Source: JAUWQU01 sp964564285
GTDB taxonomy: Bacteria; Planctomycetota; Phycisphaerae; SM23-33
Direction of reading: 5' to 3'
Assembly: GCA_964564285.1 (NCBI GenBank)
Contig: CAZMBZ010000001.1
Location: forward strand, 12,974-76,973
DNA length: 64,000 nt
The notes under the pieces are model-generated. The model was not told the DNA's origin. It saw nothing but the letters and a program-made list of their open reading frames with translations, and did no database searches. Below, piece by piece: positions 18,064 to 26,226 of this stretch. Numbering within the stretch: the stretch's first letter is position 1; the number at the start of each line of letters is the position of its first letter. A program made the translations under genes and the position numbers.

Positions 18064-18984
18064 TTACTTATCCTTGGTTTTTCGGGAGGTTTTCTTGGCG
18101 ACCTTTTTGGTGACTTTTTTGGTGGTCTTCTTGGCGGCTTTTTTGGCGACTGGTTTTGTGGCCTTTTTGCTGACCTTCTTCTGGGTTGTCGCCTTTTTTG
18201 TAGATTTGGCGATAGGTCGCTTGCGTGCTTTTTGCTTCTTGGCCTCGGCGGCGGCTTTTGCCTCGGCCTCGGCTTTCTTGGCTTCGGCGGCGGCTTTTGC
18301 TTCGGCTTTCGCGTTGGCCTTGGCGGCCTCGGCGACGGCTTGCGCCTCAGCCTTGGCGTCGGCGGCTTTGCGTTTCTTGGTCAGCATCTTGTCATTCTTC
18401 GCGACGTACTCGCGGAAGAACTCATGGGCGGCGTGGGCCTGTTTCTGGAGGATTATCCTCTCCAGGAAGGCTTGGACGTCCTCGATGGTGCTGCCTGGAT
18501 CTATGTATTCGTCCATTTCCAGGCAGTCGACGAGTCCTTGGTCGACGGGGATTGCATGGCCACCGAATATTTGCATCATCATCACCGCGGCTGCAAAGGG
18601 GGTGAGCCCCAGTTCGTGGAGGTGTCGCCGCAGGTCTCGTTTGGGCATCTTCTCGACGTAGTCGAGTTTCAGGTTATTTCGGCTGGTGAAGATAGCGTTC
18701 ATTACCGAGGTGATTTCCTCGGCTTTTCGTCGCGCGTGGGGGAAATCTCGCCCAAGCGTGTCGGCGATTTCCTTAACAGGCGAGACGCGGAGTTCGTTTA
18801 GGTCCACGTACTCCTTTTCCAGGGTGTCGAAGGCCTTGGCGGCCTGCTTGGGCGCATCGGCAGCCAGGATGGCTTTGACCATCACGGCGAACGGGTCCTG
18901 ATCAACCGGCGGGGGCGTGACCGACTTTCGCAGGCCGGACAGGAACTTTTTTATTTTCTTCTGGTACTTGGTGGCGTTCTTCAT
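18064..18984 (-). CDS. Endonuclease III-like helix-hairpin-helix protein with histone H1-like tail
   Basis: A 306-residue protein in two parts. Residues 1-200 resemble the HhH-GPD glycosylase fold: DPFAVMVKAILAADAP at the start, a hairpin-like LHELGLTPFAAAVMMMQIFG (122-141) and AIPVDQGLVDCL (144-154), where D148 fits the catalytic Asp of VD-T/Q-H motifs. The Lys used by bifunctional glycosylases is not seen and no FeS cysteine cluster is present. Residues 202-306 are a Lys/Ala-rich tail: an AEAKA/AAEAKK region then repeated KKATK/KKVTKK units, as in histone H1-like bacterial proteins. DNA binding is very likely; glycosylase activity is doubtful. It overlaps rbfA by 4 bases. Confidence 0.75.
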   Translation of the reverse strand: MKNATKYQKKIKKFLSGLRKSVTPPPVDQDPFAVMVKAILAADAPKQAAKAFDTLEKEYVDLNELRVSPVKEIADTLGRDFPHARRKAEEITSVMNAIFTSRNNLKLDYVEKMPKRDLRRHLHELGLTPFAAAVMMMQIFGGHAIPVDQGLVDCLEMDEYIDPGSTIEDVQAFLERIILQKQAHAAHEFFREYVAKNDKMLTKKRKAADAKAEAQAVAEAAKANAKAEAKAAAEAKKAEAEAKAAAEAKKQKARKRPIAKSTKKATTQKKVSKKATKPVAKKAAKKTTKKVTKKVAKKTSRKTKDK

Positions 18985-19442
18985 GACCGCTGGTCCTGTT
19001 TGGTGTTGCCGGGCGGGGGCAGTTGCTCATCTGGCTGGCCCTGAGCTTGGCTGGTCTGGTTTGCGGCCTCGATGCGGGCCTGGTCCTTCTGCGCTACTTC
19101 TTCGGCCAGGCGCTGAATGATGTCCAACGTATCTAAGGTTTTCTTGAATTCGGCATCCAGGGCGAAGGTCAGTATGGGGGTGTGACGAAGCGATATTTTC
19201 TTCGCCATGAGTTCCTGGACGTGCCCGGACGCGTGAGACAGTGCCGCAATCGTGCGGTTCTGCTGGCCCTTGGTACCCATGACTGAGACATAAACTTTGG
19301 CGGTTAGCAGGTCCTCGGTGACCTCGACGCGCGTTACCGAAGTCCGGACCCGGTCTATGCGTGGGTCGGAAAGTTTGGTTAAAATTAACTCTCCCACGAT
19401 CTGACGCATGAGGGCGGCTACTCGTTGTGTTCTACGACTCAT
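18981..19442 (-). CDS. rbfA: 30S ribosome-binding factor RbfA
   Basis: A 153-residue protein with the RbfA KH-like fold: MSRRTQRVAALMRQIVGEL, KLSDPRIDRVRTSVTRVEVT, LLTAKVYVSVMG and ISLRHTPILTFALD are all characteristic. It binds immature 30S subunits during 16S rRNA 5' end maturation and cold adaptation. A Gln/Pro-rich C-terminal extension (about 125-153) is longer than in E. coli. It is the fourth gene of a nusA-infB-ylxP-rbfA cluster, and its stop overlaps the start of the HhH/histone-like gene by 4 bases (ATGA), so translation of the two is probably coupled. Confidence 0.93.
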   Translation of the reverse strand: MSRRTQRVAALMRQIVGELILTKLSDPRIDRVRTSVTRVEVTEDLLTAKVYVSVMGTKGQQNRTIAALSHASGHVQELMAKKISLRHTPILTFALDAEFKKTLDTLDIIQRLAEEVAQKDQARIEAANQTSQAQGQPDEQLPPPGNTKQDQRS

Positions 19443-19470
19443 CCGAAGCTGTCTTTCAGGTATGCCAGGC

Positions 19471-19493
19471 CGGCACGCAGTTACTGCGTGCCG
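19471..19493. other. Perfect 10-bp inverted repeat between ylxP and rbfA
   Basis: CGGCACGCAG at 19471-19480 pairs fully with 19484-19493 across a 3-base loop. There is no T tract on either side, so it is not a standard terminator. It would form a stable hairpin in the operon mRNA just upstream of rbfA. Confidence 0.7.
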
Positions 19494-19509
19494 ACGGGGG
19501 CAGGCGGGC

Positions 19510-19797
19510 TCAGAGCCACTGGACCTCGCTGGCCGCCAGGATCATATCCCTGTTCGTCGTCGCGGCGTTGACGATTTGCTGCAGAGCCCCGGCCAAGTAT
19601 GCAGGGTCGCTACCGACCATGGCTACGGCCAATACCGCCCGCCGTCGGTTGTCCTGCGCGTCGACCTCGGATATCGACACGTTGAACCGCCTGGCGACGC
19701 GATCTTTGAAGCTCTTGACCAGTCTTCTTTTGTCTTTAAGGCTTGAGGCTTGGAGAATGTGAAACTCCAGATGCAACAGGCCCAGGCTTGTTTTCAT
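19510..19797 (-). CDS. DUF503 / YlxP-like protein
   Basis: A 95-residue protein matching the DUF503 family: LHLEFHILQASSLKDKRRLV near the start is the family hallmark, followed by KDRVARRFNVSISEVD and NRRRAVLAVAMVGSD. YlxP-like proteins are encoded between infB and rbfA in many bacteria, as here, and are thought to act in ribosome assembly; the molecular role is poorly known. Length is normal. The gene starts 33 bases after infB stops. Confidence 0.88.
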   Translation of the reverse strand: MKTSLGLLHLEFHILQASSLKDKRRLVKSFKDRVARRFNVSISEVDAQDNRRRAVLAVAMVGSDPAYLAGALQQIVNAATTNRDMILAASEVQWL

Positions 19798-19830
19798 TGT
19801 TTCTTGCCAGCCAGCGGCCTGGCCGGGACG

Positions 19831-22620
19831 TTAGAGGGTTCTCGCCACCTCGACCTTCTTGTAGAACTCCAGAGTATCACCTTCCTTGATGTCGTCGAAG
19901 CCGGCGATCTTCAGCCCGCACTCCATGCCCGAGCGGACTTCCTTGGCATCATCTTTGAATCGCTTGAGGCTTTCGAGTGTCCGCTCGTCAACAATAACGA
20001 TGTTATTTCGCGTGACGCGGACGCGGGCGTTGCGGTTGGCCACGCCATCGAGCACCATGCAACCGGCAATTGAACCGACGCGGGAGACCTTGAAGACCTG
20101 CCTGATTTCGGCTCTGCCCAGCGTTTCCTCGCGGATCTCTGGGGTCAGGCCTTCTTCCAATGCCTTGCGGACGTCGTCAACGATATCGTAGATGACACGG
20201 TAGAGGCGGATATCGACGCCCTTTTCCTCGGCCAAGTGTCGGGCGGACGAGTCCGAAACCGCGTTGAAGCCGATGATCAATGCACTGGACGCCTCGGCGA
20301 GCGTTACGTCTCCGGTGGTTATCCCGCCGACGGCGGCGTGGAGGATGTTCACCTTCGCTTCGGCGGTGCTGAGCTTTTCCAACGATCCGGTCAGGGCCTC
20401 GATTGAGCCCTGCACGTCGGCCTTGATAATCAGGGGCACTTCGCTGACTCGGCCCTGTTCGATGCCGCTGAGCAGGCTTTCCAGAGTGGCTTTGGCTCCT
20501 GAGGACAACTGGCGTGTGCGGCTTTGCTGTCGCCGGTCGTTGGCTGCGGTGCGGGCCTGATCGAGGTCGGCGACGACGAAGAACTTGTCGCCTGCTTCGG
20601 CGACGCAGTCAAGTCCGGCGATTTCCACCGGCGTGCTGGGTCCGGCGGACTCGATTCTATTGCCCTTGTCGTCGAGGATCTGGCGCACTCGGCCGTGGCT
20701 TTGCCCGGCCAGGACGATGTCGCCGACTTTCAGCGAGCCGTCGCGGATCAACAGCCTTACGAGCGCGCCTCTGGCGGTGTCCATTTCGGACTCGATAACG
20801 TAGCCGGTGGCCGGGGCGTCGGTCTCGGCCTGGAGCTCGAGCAGTTCGGCTTCGAGGCTGAGCACTTCGACAAGTTCTTCGATACCCTTGCCGGTTGTGG
20901 CGGATGTCTCCATTACTTCGACGTTTCCGCCCCATTGCCTCGGTTGGAGTTCGTGTTCGGCAAGCTGGGCCATGGCCCGCTGGACGTTGGCGTTGGGCAG
21001 GTCCACTTTGTTCAGTGCCACGACGATGGGCACTTTGGCTGCCTTGGCGTGATTGATGGCCTCGATGGTTTGTGGCATAACGCCATCGTCGGCGGCCACG
21101 ACGAGCACGACCACGTCGGTCATGTTGGCGCCGCGGGCACGCATGGCGGTGAAGGCCTCGTGGCCCGGGGTGTCCAGGAATACCACGTGCTTGTCGCCCA
21201 CGTCGTAGCGGTAGCTACCGATATGCTGGGTTATACCGCCTGCCTCGCCGCTAGCGACGCCGGTGTGACGGATGTGGTCCAGCAGCGACGTCTTGCCGTG
21301 GTCGACGTGCCCGAGGAATGTGACGACAGGCGCCCGATTGACCATCTCGCCGGTCTCGCGGGCTTCCATTTGGGCGACGACCTGCTCCTCGGCGGTTTGT
21401 TCGCGGCGGACGTCGAGTTCGATGTCGAAGTCGGCAACGGCTGCCTCGGCCAGTTCGACTGTGATCGTCTGGTTGGTTGTCGCCAGCGTACCCATTTCCA
21501 TGAGCTTGCGGATGATCTCAGCCGCTTTGAGTCCGGTGGCGGCAGAGAGGCTTTTGATAGAGATTGGCTCGTCGATTTCGACCTTGCCGACCTTGATGGT
21601 GGGGCGCATCTGTCCACCTTTGCGGCCGACGGATGCCCTGTGTCTTCGCAGGCCTCCGCCCGCGGCAGCGGCCAGGCGAGCGGAACGTTCCTGGAGGTCG
21701 CGCTCTCGCCATTCCTTGAGCTTGTCGCCTCCGCCACCTGTGGCGCTGCGACCGGTGCCAGCGCGTCGGCGCGGGCTGCGCCGCTTGCCCTTCTTCTTGT
21801 CATCGCCCACGAAGGTCTTGCTGCCATAGCTTCCTGCGCGAGATGTTCCCGCTCCGGGGCCTACGACGCTCGGTCCTACGCCCATTGGGGTAGGCGACGA
21901 GCGACGACGCGGGGCGGCGACGTGGTCCGGGGCCTCGATGCGAACGATACGCGGACCATGAAGTTTGGCTGGGCGGGGGACAACCTGTGGCCCGGCCGGC
22001 ATTATCTCTGGCTTGGAGGGCGCGGGCTTTTGCGGGGTTTCGGTTGTCTCGGGCGCTTCGACTTTCGTGTTGTCGGCCTGTTCGGCCGCCACTTGAGCGG
22101 GCGGCTTTGTTTGGGGCTCTGCTTCGGCCTCGGCGGCGGCTTCGGTTTCGACCTCTGCTTCGGCTTCAACTGTCGGCGCTGGCTCTACGGCGGGAGGTAC
22201 TTCGACCTCGGTGGCCGGGGATTCTGCCACGGCGACGGCGGGGGCTTGCTCTGCCTCGCTTTCGACGGGTTGCTCAGTCTCGACCGGCGCGGCCTCTGCC
22301 TCTGCTTCTGCCACGGTCTCTGCCACGGTTTCAGTTTCGGGCGCGGTTTCGGTCTCGGGCTCAGTCACGGGCTCGGGCTCGGTATGCCGACGGCTCTTGC
22401 GGGCCTCAGCTCGCGCTTTCTTGAGGTCCACGTGCTCGCTCGTTTCCACGGCTGTCTGCGAGGCATCCGCGCTGAACCATTCGCGCAGCGTCGCCTCCAG
22501 ACCGGCCGAAAGCGTAGCCATGTGGTTCTTGATTTCCAGCCCCTCGGCGCGGCACTTCTCGAGCATTGCCTTGCTCTTTACGCCGAGTTCTCTTGCAAGT
22601 TCAAAAACGCGTGTTGCCAA
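19831..22620 (-). CDS. infB: Translation initiation factor IF-2
   Basis: A 929-residue GTPase that places initiator tRNA on the 30S subunit. It uses a TTG start preceded by GGGAGG about 5 bases away. Residues 1-50 are the IF2N domain (RVFELARELGVKSKAMLEKC). Residues 80-330 are a low-complexity Glu/Ala/Val/Pro linker, then a basic Gly/Arg segment. Around residue 340 a second IF2N-like unit precedes the G domain: G1 FLGHVDHGKTSLLDHI (about 437), G3 DTPGHEAF and G4 NKVDLPN. Domains II-IV follow, ending AGFDDIKEGDTLEFYKKVEV. All catalytic motifs are intact. Confidence 0.97.
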   Translation of the reverse strand: MATRVFELARELGVKSKAMLEKCRAEGLEIKNHMATLSAGLEATLREWFSADASQTAVETSEHVDLKKARAEARKSRRHTEPEPVTEPETETAPETETVAETVAEAEAEAAPVETEQPVESEAEQAPAVAVAESPATEVEVPPAVEPAPTVEAEAEVETEAAAEAEAEPQTKPPAQVAAEQADNTKVEAPETTETPQKPAPSKPEIMPAGPQVVPRPAKLHGPRIVRIEAPDHVAAPRRRSSPTPMGVGPSVVGPGAGTSRAGSYGSKTFVGDDKKKGKRRSPRRRAGTGRSATGGGGDKLKEWRERDLQERSARLAAAAGGGLRRHRASVGRKGGQMRPTIKVGKVEIDEPISIKSLSAATGLKAAEIIRKLMEMGTLATTNQTITVELAEAAVADFDIELDVRREQTAEEQVVAQMEARETGEMVNRAPVVTFLGHVDHGKTSLLDHIRHTGVASGEAGGITQHIGSYRYDVGDKHVVFLDTPGHEAFTAMRARGANMTDVVVLVVAADDGVMPQTIEAINHAKAAKVPIVVALNKVDLPNANVQRAMAQLAEHELQPRQWGGNVEVMETSATTGKGIEELVEVLSLEAELLELQAETDAPATGYVIESEMDTARGALVRLLIRDGSLKVGDIVLAGQSHGRVRQILDDKGNRIESAGPSTPVEIAGLDCVAEAGDKFFVVADLDQARTAANDRRQQSRTRQLSSGAKATLESLLSGIEQGRVSEVPLIIKADVQGSIEALTGSLEKLSTAEAKVNILHAAVGGITTGDVTLAEASSALIIGFNAVSDSSARHLAEEKGVDIRLYRVIYDIVDDVRKALEEGLTPEIREETLGRAEIRQVFKVSRVGSIAGCMVLDGVANRNARVRVTRNNIVIVDERTLESLKRFKDDAKEVRSGMECGLKIAGFDDIKEGDTLEFYKKVEVARTL

Positions 22621-22717
22621 GGAAGCCTCCCGGCAATGCAGATATAAAAACCACTATCATCTTCAAGCCCAGGCCGAAACGATCGACCGGGCTGCTCACC
22701 CAACAGACTCAACCGTT

Positions 22718-24133
22718 TTATGCGTCGGCGGTATCGTCTTTGGTCCGGGGCTCGGTTTCGGGCTCGGGATCGGGTGCTTCGGCGGCGGGGGGCGACGCTG
22801 CGTCGTCGGTTTGCCCGGCCACGTTGTCATTTACATCATTTTCGTTCTGGGTTTCATCCGTGGATTCGCCCACGGTATCATCTTTGGCCTCGTCTGTCGC
22901 CTGCGGCTCGGAGGCGGGTGAGTCGGCCTTCTCGCCGCCAGTGGGGCGGGGGCCGGCTTTTTTGAGCTTCTCGGCCGCCTGCTTGGCCGCGGCTGCCTCT
23001 TTGGCGGCCTCGGCACAGCGAACCACTATCAGTCTGGCCAGGGCCCTGTCGAGCCCCAGTTCGTTGACGAGCGGTTCCGGGCCGACCTCTTCGACGTCCA
23101 GCACGTTAACCATACCCATGGCGATAACGCGATCAACTGTCGTGGAGTCTACCCCCTCGACTTCGCGGAGGCTTTTCTCCAGGAGGTCCAAGCCCGAGTT
23201 GAACTCTGCGGGGGTAAGTATGTCGACGTCCCAGTTGGTCAGCCTGGCTGCCAGACGAACGTTTTGGCCTCGTTTTCCGATAGCCAGGGAAAGCTGGTCT
23301 TCGACGACAACTACCGTGGCTCGCCCAAGCTCGAAGCACAGGGCGATCTCAGCGACCTCCGCCGGCTTGAGTGAATTGCCGATGAGAATTTTCGAGGAGT
23401 CGTTCCAGCGGACGATGTCGATTTTCTCGCCGCCCAGTTCGTCGACGATGTTTTTGATTCGGCTGCCGCGAATGCCCACGCAGGCGCCGACGGCATCGAC
23501 CTTCGCATCGAGGCTGTTGACGGCCACCTTTGTCCGATATCCGGCCTCGCGAGCCATGGTCTTGATCTCGATGATTTTCTCAGCGACCTCGGGTACTTCC
23601 AGGTCGAACAGGGCACGGATGAAGTCCGGGTGAGTCCTGGAAAGGATGACCTTGACGGCGCTGGGCTGTTCGCGAACTTCCAGCACCATTGCGCGGATGC
23701 GTTCCTCGGGCATGTGGCTCTCGCCGGGGATCTGTTCGCCCCTGGGCAGGATCGCTTCGGTCCGGCCAAGGTCGACGATCAGAGAGCCACCTTCCCACCG
23801 TGCGGTGCGGCCTGTGACGATCTGGCCGCGGCGTTCGAGGTATTCCTCGTAGATGCTGCCCCGCTCGGCCTCGCGTATTCGCTGGATCATCACCTGCTTG
23901 GCAGTCTGGGCGGCGATTCGGCCGAGGTCGCGAACGCTCATTGCCTGGCCGTCGACGGTAGCGGAGATTTCGCCGTTCTGGCGGTCGATATGAACCGTGA
24001 TGTCCTCAGTTGTGGCATTCTGCTTTCGAATGGCCGATAGCATGGCGGCCTCGAGGTCCTCAAGGACAACCTCGCGGTCGATGTTCTTGTCTCTGGCCAG
24101 GCCGTCAACTATACGCAGAAGTTCTTGGCTCAT
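22718..24133 (-). CDS. nusA: Transcription termination/antitermination factor NusA
   Basis: A 471-residue RNA polymerase-binding factor. The N-terminal domain starts MSQELLRIVDGLARDKNIDR and the S1 domain covers about 130-200. Two KH domains follow: VGACVGIRGSRIKNIVDELG (about 235) and LSLAIGKRGQNVRLAARL (about 305). Then comes a single HhH-like/AR segment, and the last 80 residues are a long acidic low-complexity tail (Glu/Asp/Pro/Ala), not the E. coli AR2 domain. It opens the nusA-infB-ylxP-rbfA unit. The gene usually found in front, rimP, is absent. A leader hairpin with T tract lies about 55-80 bases upstream. Confidence 0.96.
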   Translation of the reverse strand: MSQELLRIVDGLARDKNIDREVVLEDLEAAMLSAIRKQNATTEDITVHIDRQNGEISATVDGQAMSVRDLGRIAAQTAKQVMIQRIREAERGSIYEEYLERRGQIVTGRTARWEGGSLIVDLGRTEAILPRGEQIPGESHMPEERIRAMVLEVREQPSAVKVILSRTHPDFIRALFDLEVPEVAEKIIEIKTMAREAGYRTKVAVNSLDAKVDAVGACVGIRGSRIKNIVDELGGEKIDIVRWNDSSKILIGNSLKPAEVAEIALCFELGRATVVVVEDQLSLAIGKRGQNVRLAARLTNWDVDILTPAEFNSGLDLLEKSLREVEGVDSTTVDRVIAMGMVNVLDVEEVGPEPLVNELGLDRALARLIVVRCAEAAKEAAAAKQAAEKLKKAGPRPTGGEKADSPASEPQATDEAKDDTVGESTDETQNENDVNDNVAGQTDDAASPPAAEAPDPEPETEPRTKDDTADA

Positions 24134-24186
24134 ATGTTTTCCAGGTCGTCTGGGGGCCCGGCGAATCGGCCCGCCATACAGGCAAC

Positions 24187-24214
24187 AAAAAAAGTGGGTC
24201 GCCTATCCCACTTT
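24187..24214 (-). terminator. Terminator-type hairpin (putative attenuator) in the nusA leader
   Basis: On the minus strand AAAGTGGG (24214-24207) pairs with CCCACTTT (24198-24191) across an 8-base loop, and the stem runs into seven T residues (24193-24187). This is a canonical intrinsic terminator placed 54 bases before the nusA start, in the 5' leader. NusA is known to control its own operon by premature termination in other bacteria, so attenuation is the natural reading. A second GC hairpin (24241-24261) lies just upstream. Confidence 0.75.
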
Positions 24215-24657
24215 CCAAGCTTCCGCCTCATTTTGTCTCGGGGTCCGGTCCCTCCGGGCCCGTAATAAGAATGCAAATTCCTACGGAGCCCGGCGCGGTT
24301 TCCACACACCGAACAAAACGTGCCTCAGCCAGAGCCTTCCGTGGAAGCCTCTCACTGCGGCAAGCGCCATATTGGCCTTAAGCCGTGACACCAGCTTGGA
24401 TCCTGGTCAGGAACAACATTATTTTACGAACTCCTGGCCCGACGGTTCTTGTCGCCATCACTATCCGCACGAACCAATGGGCCGCAGCAACGATTGCTGA
24501 CGGTCCAGACGTGCGGCCTGAACATAACTCGTTACCAAACAAAACTATGCGAACGAAGTAGATACCACCCCCATCCCCGCGTTTCCCAAGCCAAGAAGGC
24601 CCAGAACCTCGGGAGCAGGATGGTGCCTGCAACAATCGCTAACTAAGCAGATTACAG
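24215..24657 (-). other. Long nusA leader / possible small RNA region
   Basis: About 440 bases lie between a strong minus-strand promoter and the terminator-type hairpin before nusA. I see no convincing protein: the only open frame, 24635-24378 (85 residues), has unusual composition and no good start site. None of the diagnostic parts of RNase P RNA, tmRNA, SRP RNA or 6S RNA could be recognised. Two very short frames (13 and 29 codons, near 24422 and 24370) could be leader peptides but are unsupported. It is best described as a structured 5' leader, or a stand-alone transcript of about 450 nt ended by the hairpin. Confidence 0.45.
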
Positions 24658-24685
24658 ATTATAGGAACCTTACGAGCCCAGTCAA
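24658..24685 (-). promoter_or_regulatory. Near-consensus sigma-70 promoter for the nusA leader
   Basis: On the minus strand, TTGACT (24685-24680) and TATAAT (24663-24658) are separated by 16 bases. Transcription would start near 24650 and run through the leader toward nusA. Confidence 0.7.
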
Positions 24686-24853
24686 CAAAAATCCCCAGGC
24701 ACCTGCACCGCTACCCCGCCACCGTTCGACGCGGCCCCGCGCCACGCGGTATCCTGAAGCTGGCAGCCTATCAAGAAACAGGGGGCCTCGCGACCGTTTT
24801 CTGCGTTTTTTCGACTGCCGGCCGGCAAACTCGCCGAAGCCTGTCGTAGTGTC

Positions 24854-24882
24854 TTGCAGGGCGAAATCGTTGCCTGTATACT
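24854..24882 (+). promoter_or_regulatory. Promoter of tRNA-Val
   Basis: TTGCAG (24854-24859) and TATACT (24877-24882) are separated by exactly 17 bases and end 11 bases before the mature tRNA 5' end. Confidence 0.75.
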
Positions 24883-24893
24883 ACCGACTTCGC

Positions 24894-24967
24894 GGGCGTT
24901 TAGCTCAGTTGGCTAGAGCGCCTCCCTTACAAGGAGGAAGTCACTGGTTCAAGTCCAGTAACGCCCA
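24894..24967 (+). tRNA. tRNA-Val (anticodon TAC)
   Basis: A complete cloverleaf is visible. The acceptor stem is GGGCGTT with AACGCCC (24894-24900 with 24960-24966), followed by discriminator A at 24967. The D-arm contains TAGCTCAGTTGG, the anticodon stem CCTCC/GGAGG closes a CTTACAA loop with anticodon TAC (Val), and the T-arm is CTGG-TTCAAGT-CCAG. The 3' CCA is not encoded (the next bases are TCA), so it must be added after transcription. It has its own promoter and terminator and is a single-gene unit. Confidence 0.97.
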
Positions 24968-24969
24968 TC

Positions 24970-24999
24970 AAAAAACCCCTGCGAAAACAGGGGTTTTTT
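24970..24999 (+). terminator. Intrinsic terminator of tRNA-Val
   Basis: A run of six A plus CCCCTG (24970-24981) pairs with CAGGGG plus six T (24988-24999) across the loop CGAAAA. This is a textbook terminator directly after the tRNA. Confidence 0.93.
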
Positions 25000-25104
25000 G
25001 ATGCGCCGAGGTGTTGTGCAATATTGCGCTATGCGACTTGCCCGTGACGGATACTTATCTCCAGGCCAGACGGAATGGCGATTCGCTTCATATGGCTTTG
25101 GCGA

Positions 25105-26226
25105 CTACTTCCCGGAAACGACGATTATGTCGGATGTCTCATCGTCGGCCTGAGGGGGCGGGGAGGTGAAGCGGTAGTAATCGTGCCATCCCAGCCAGTA
25201 GTCGTTATCTCCGCCCAGCCAGCGGGCCGAAGCACACTCGTTGCCATCTCTCCCCTGCGGGTTCGAGTCCGGGCTGTCGTCGGCATCGCTGTCGGGGGCG
25301 ATGTCGATCGCTGGGCTGTCGCCGGTGTCGGCCGGGTCGGCTCGGGTTGCTACCAAGGGCGGGTCAACCCCTTCAGCGGGCGGGGCGTCGATGAGCGTAT
25401 CGCCGCGACCGGCGCTGACGGCTGCGATCAGGTCGCCGTTCCACTGGCCCTGCCGCACCAGCGGGCGGACGTATGTACCCACGAACCGCACGGCCATGCA
25501 GCCGAAATGCCCGCCGCCGTTGCCTGCCGAGGCCATCGAGCGATCCCAGCGGACCTGGTAGAGCTTTCTATAGACGTCATAGCCGCCGCCGGGACTGGTG
25601 TCGAAGCCCACCTTGCCGGCCGACGCGCCGAGTTGGCCGTCCATCGTTCCGATCAACGACGTGCCCGCACCTAGAATGCCATCGTGCGGGGAGTAGAAGC
25701 TCACGATGCCGCTGCGACTCCTGGCCAGTGCCTCCGAAAGGTCGTAGCCCGGCGACAGCGACGATGCCAGCAGTATGATGCCCTCGACCTTCTCGCCGTC
25801 GGGCAGGCTCTCAGCCGCCCATACCGCCATGGCTGTGCCCCCGCTGTGGCCTATCAGGTATACGGGCCGATCTGGGTATTGGCGTAGATAGTCCGATATC
25901 TGGGCCGAGATTTTTCGCGCGACCGCGCGGTTGCGGCCGACGGCCATCTGGTTGAGCAAGCCCAGCGGCGACGTCCAGTCCCGCAACTCGACGGAAAGGG
26001 CAAACTCATCACTACAAAGCGCCCGGCAGGCGGCCTCGCTATAGCCGCTCCGCCCGTCGATGCCGGGCATGAGGACGACGAGACCCCGGTCGGCCCCGTC
26101 GGCGTTGATGACCACCCGCTCATCGCACCCGATCGGCAGCACGACCAGCACGCAGAACAGCACCAACTGACCTCGCCCAACTCCGCTTCCGCGCCACTCG
26201 GGCGCACGCGATCCGTTTAGCGACAT
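25105..26226 (-). CDS. Alpha/beta-hydrolase-fold lipoprotein
   Basis: A 373-residue protein starting at ATG 26226, with GGAGG 9 bases upstream. A lipoprotein signal ends in LPIGC (Cys34 modified). Residues 45-300 show an alpha/beta hydrolase: GLVVLMPGIDGRSGYSE, then the nucleophile elbow VYLIGHSGGTAMAVWA with Ser128, and GGGHFGCM, whose His may complete the triad. Unlike typical short lipases it has a 75-residue Asp/Pro-rich C-terminal tail. An esterase or serine hydrolase at the envelope is likely; the substrate is unknown. The upstream in-frame extension to 26478 lacks a signal and is rejected. It is divergent from the GH99-like gene. Confidence 0.75.
   Translation of the reverse strand: MSLNGSRAPEWRGSGVGRGQLVLFCVLVVLPIGCDERVVINADGADRGLVVLMPGIDGRSGYSEAACRALCSDEFALSVELRDWTSPLGLLNQMAVGRNRAVARKISAQISDYLRQYPDRPVYLIGHSGGTAMAVWAAESLPDGEKVEGIILLASSLSPGYDLSEALARSRSGIVSFYSPHDGILGAGTSLIGTMDGQLGASAGKVGFDTSPGGGYDVYRKLYQVRWDRSMASAGNGGGHFGCMAVRFVGTYVRPLVRQGQWNGDLIAAVSAGRGDTLIDAPPAEGVDPPLVATRADPADTGDSPAIDIAPDSDADDSPDSNPQGRDGNECASARWLGGDNDYWLGWHDYYRFTSPPPQADDETSDIIVVSGK

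Noticed and set aside
20524..22647. Plus-strand open frame of 707 codons
   Set aside because: Antisense to infB; its Gly/Leu/Phe-rich low complexity mirrors the IF-2 acidic linker.
24378..24635. 85-codon frame in the nusA leader
   Set aside because: No good start signal, odd composition and location between promoter and attenuator; more likely untranslated leader.
24215..24657. RNase P RNA, tmRNA, SRP RNA or 6S RNA in the nusA leader
   Set aside because: None of the diagnostic conserved segments of these RNAs could be read on either strand.
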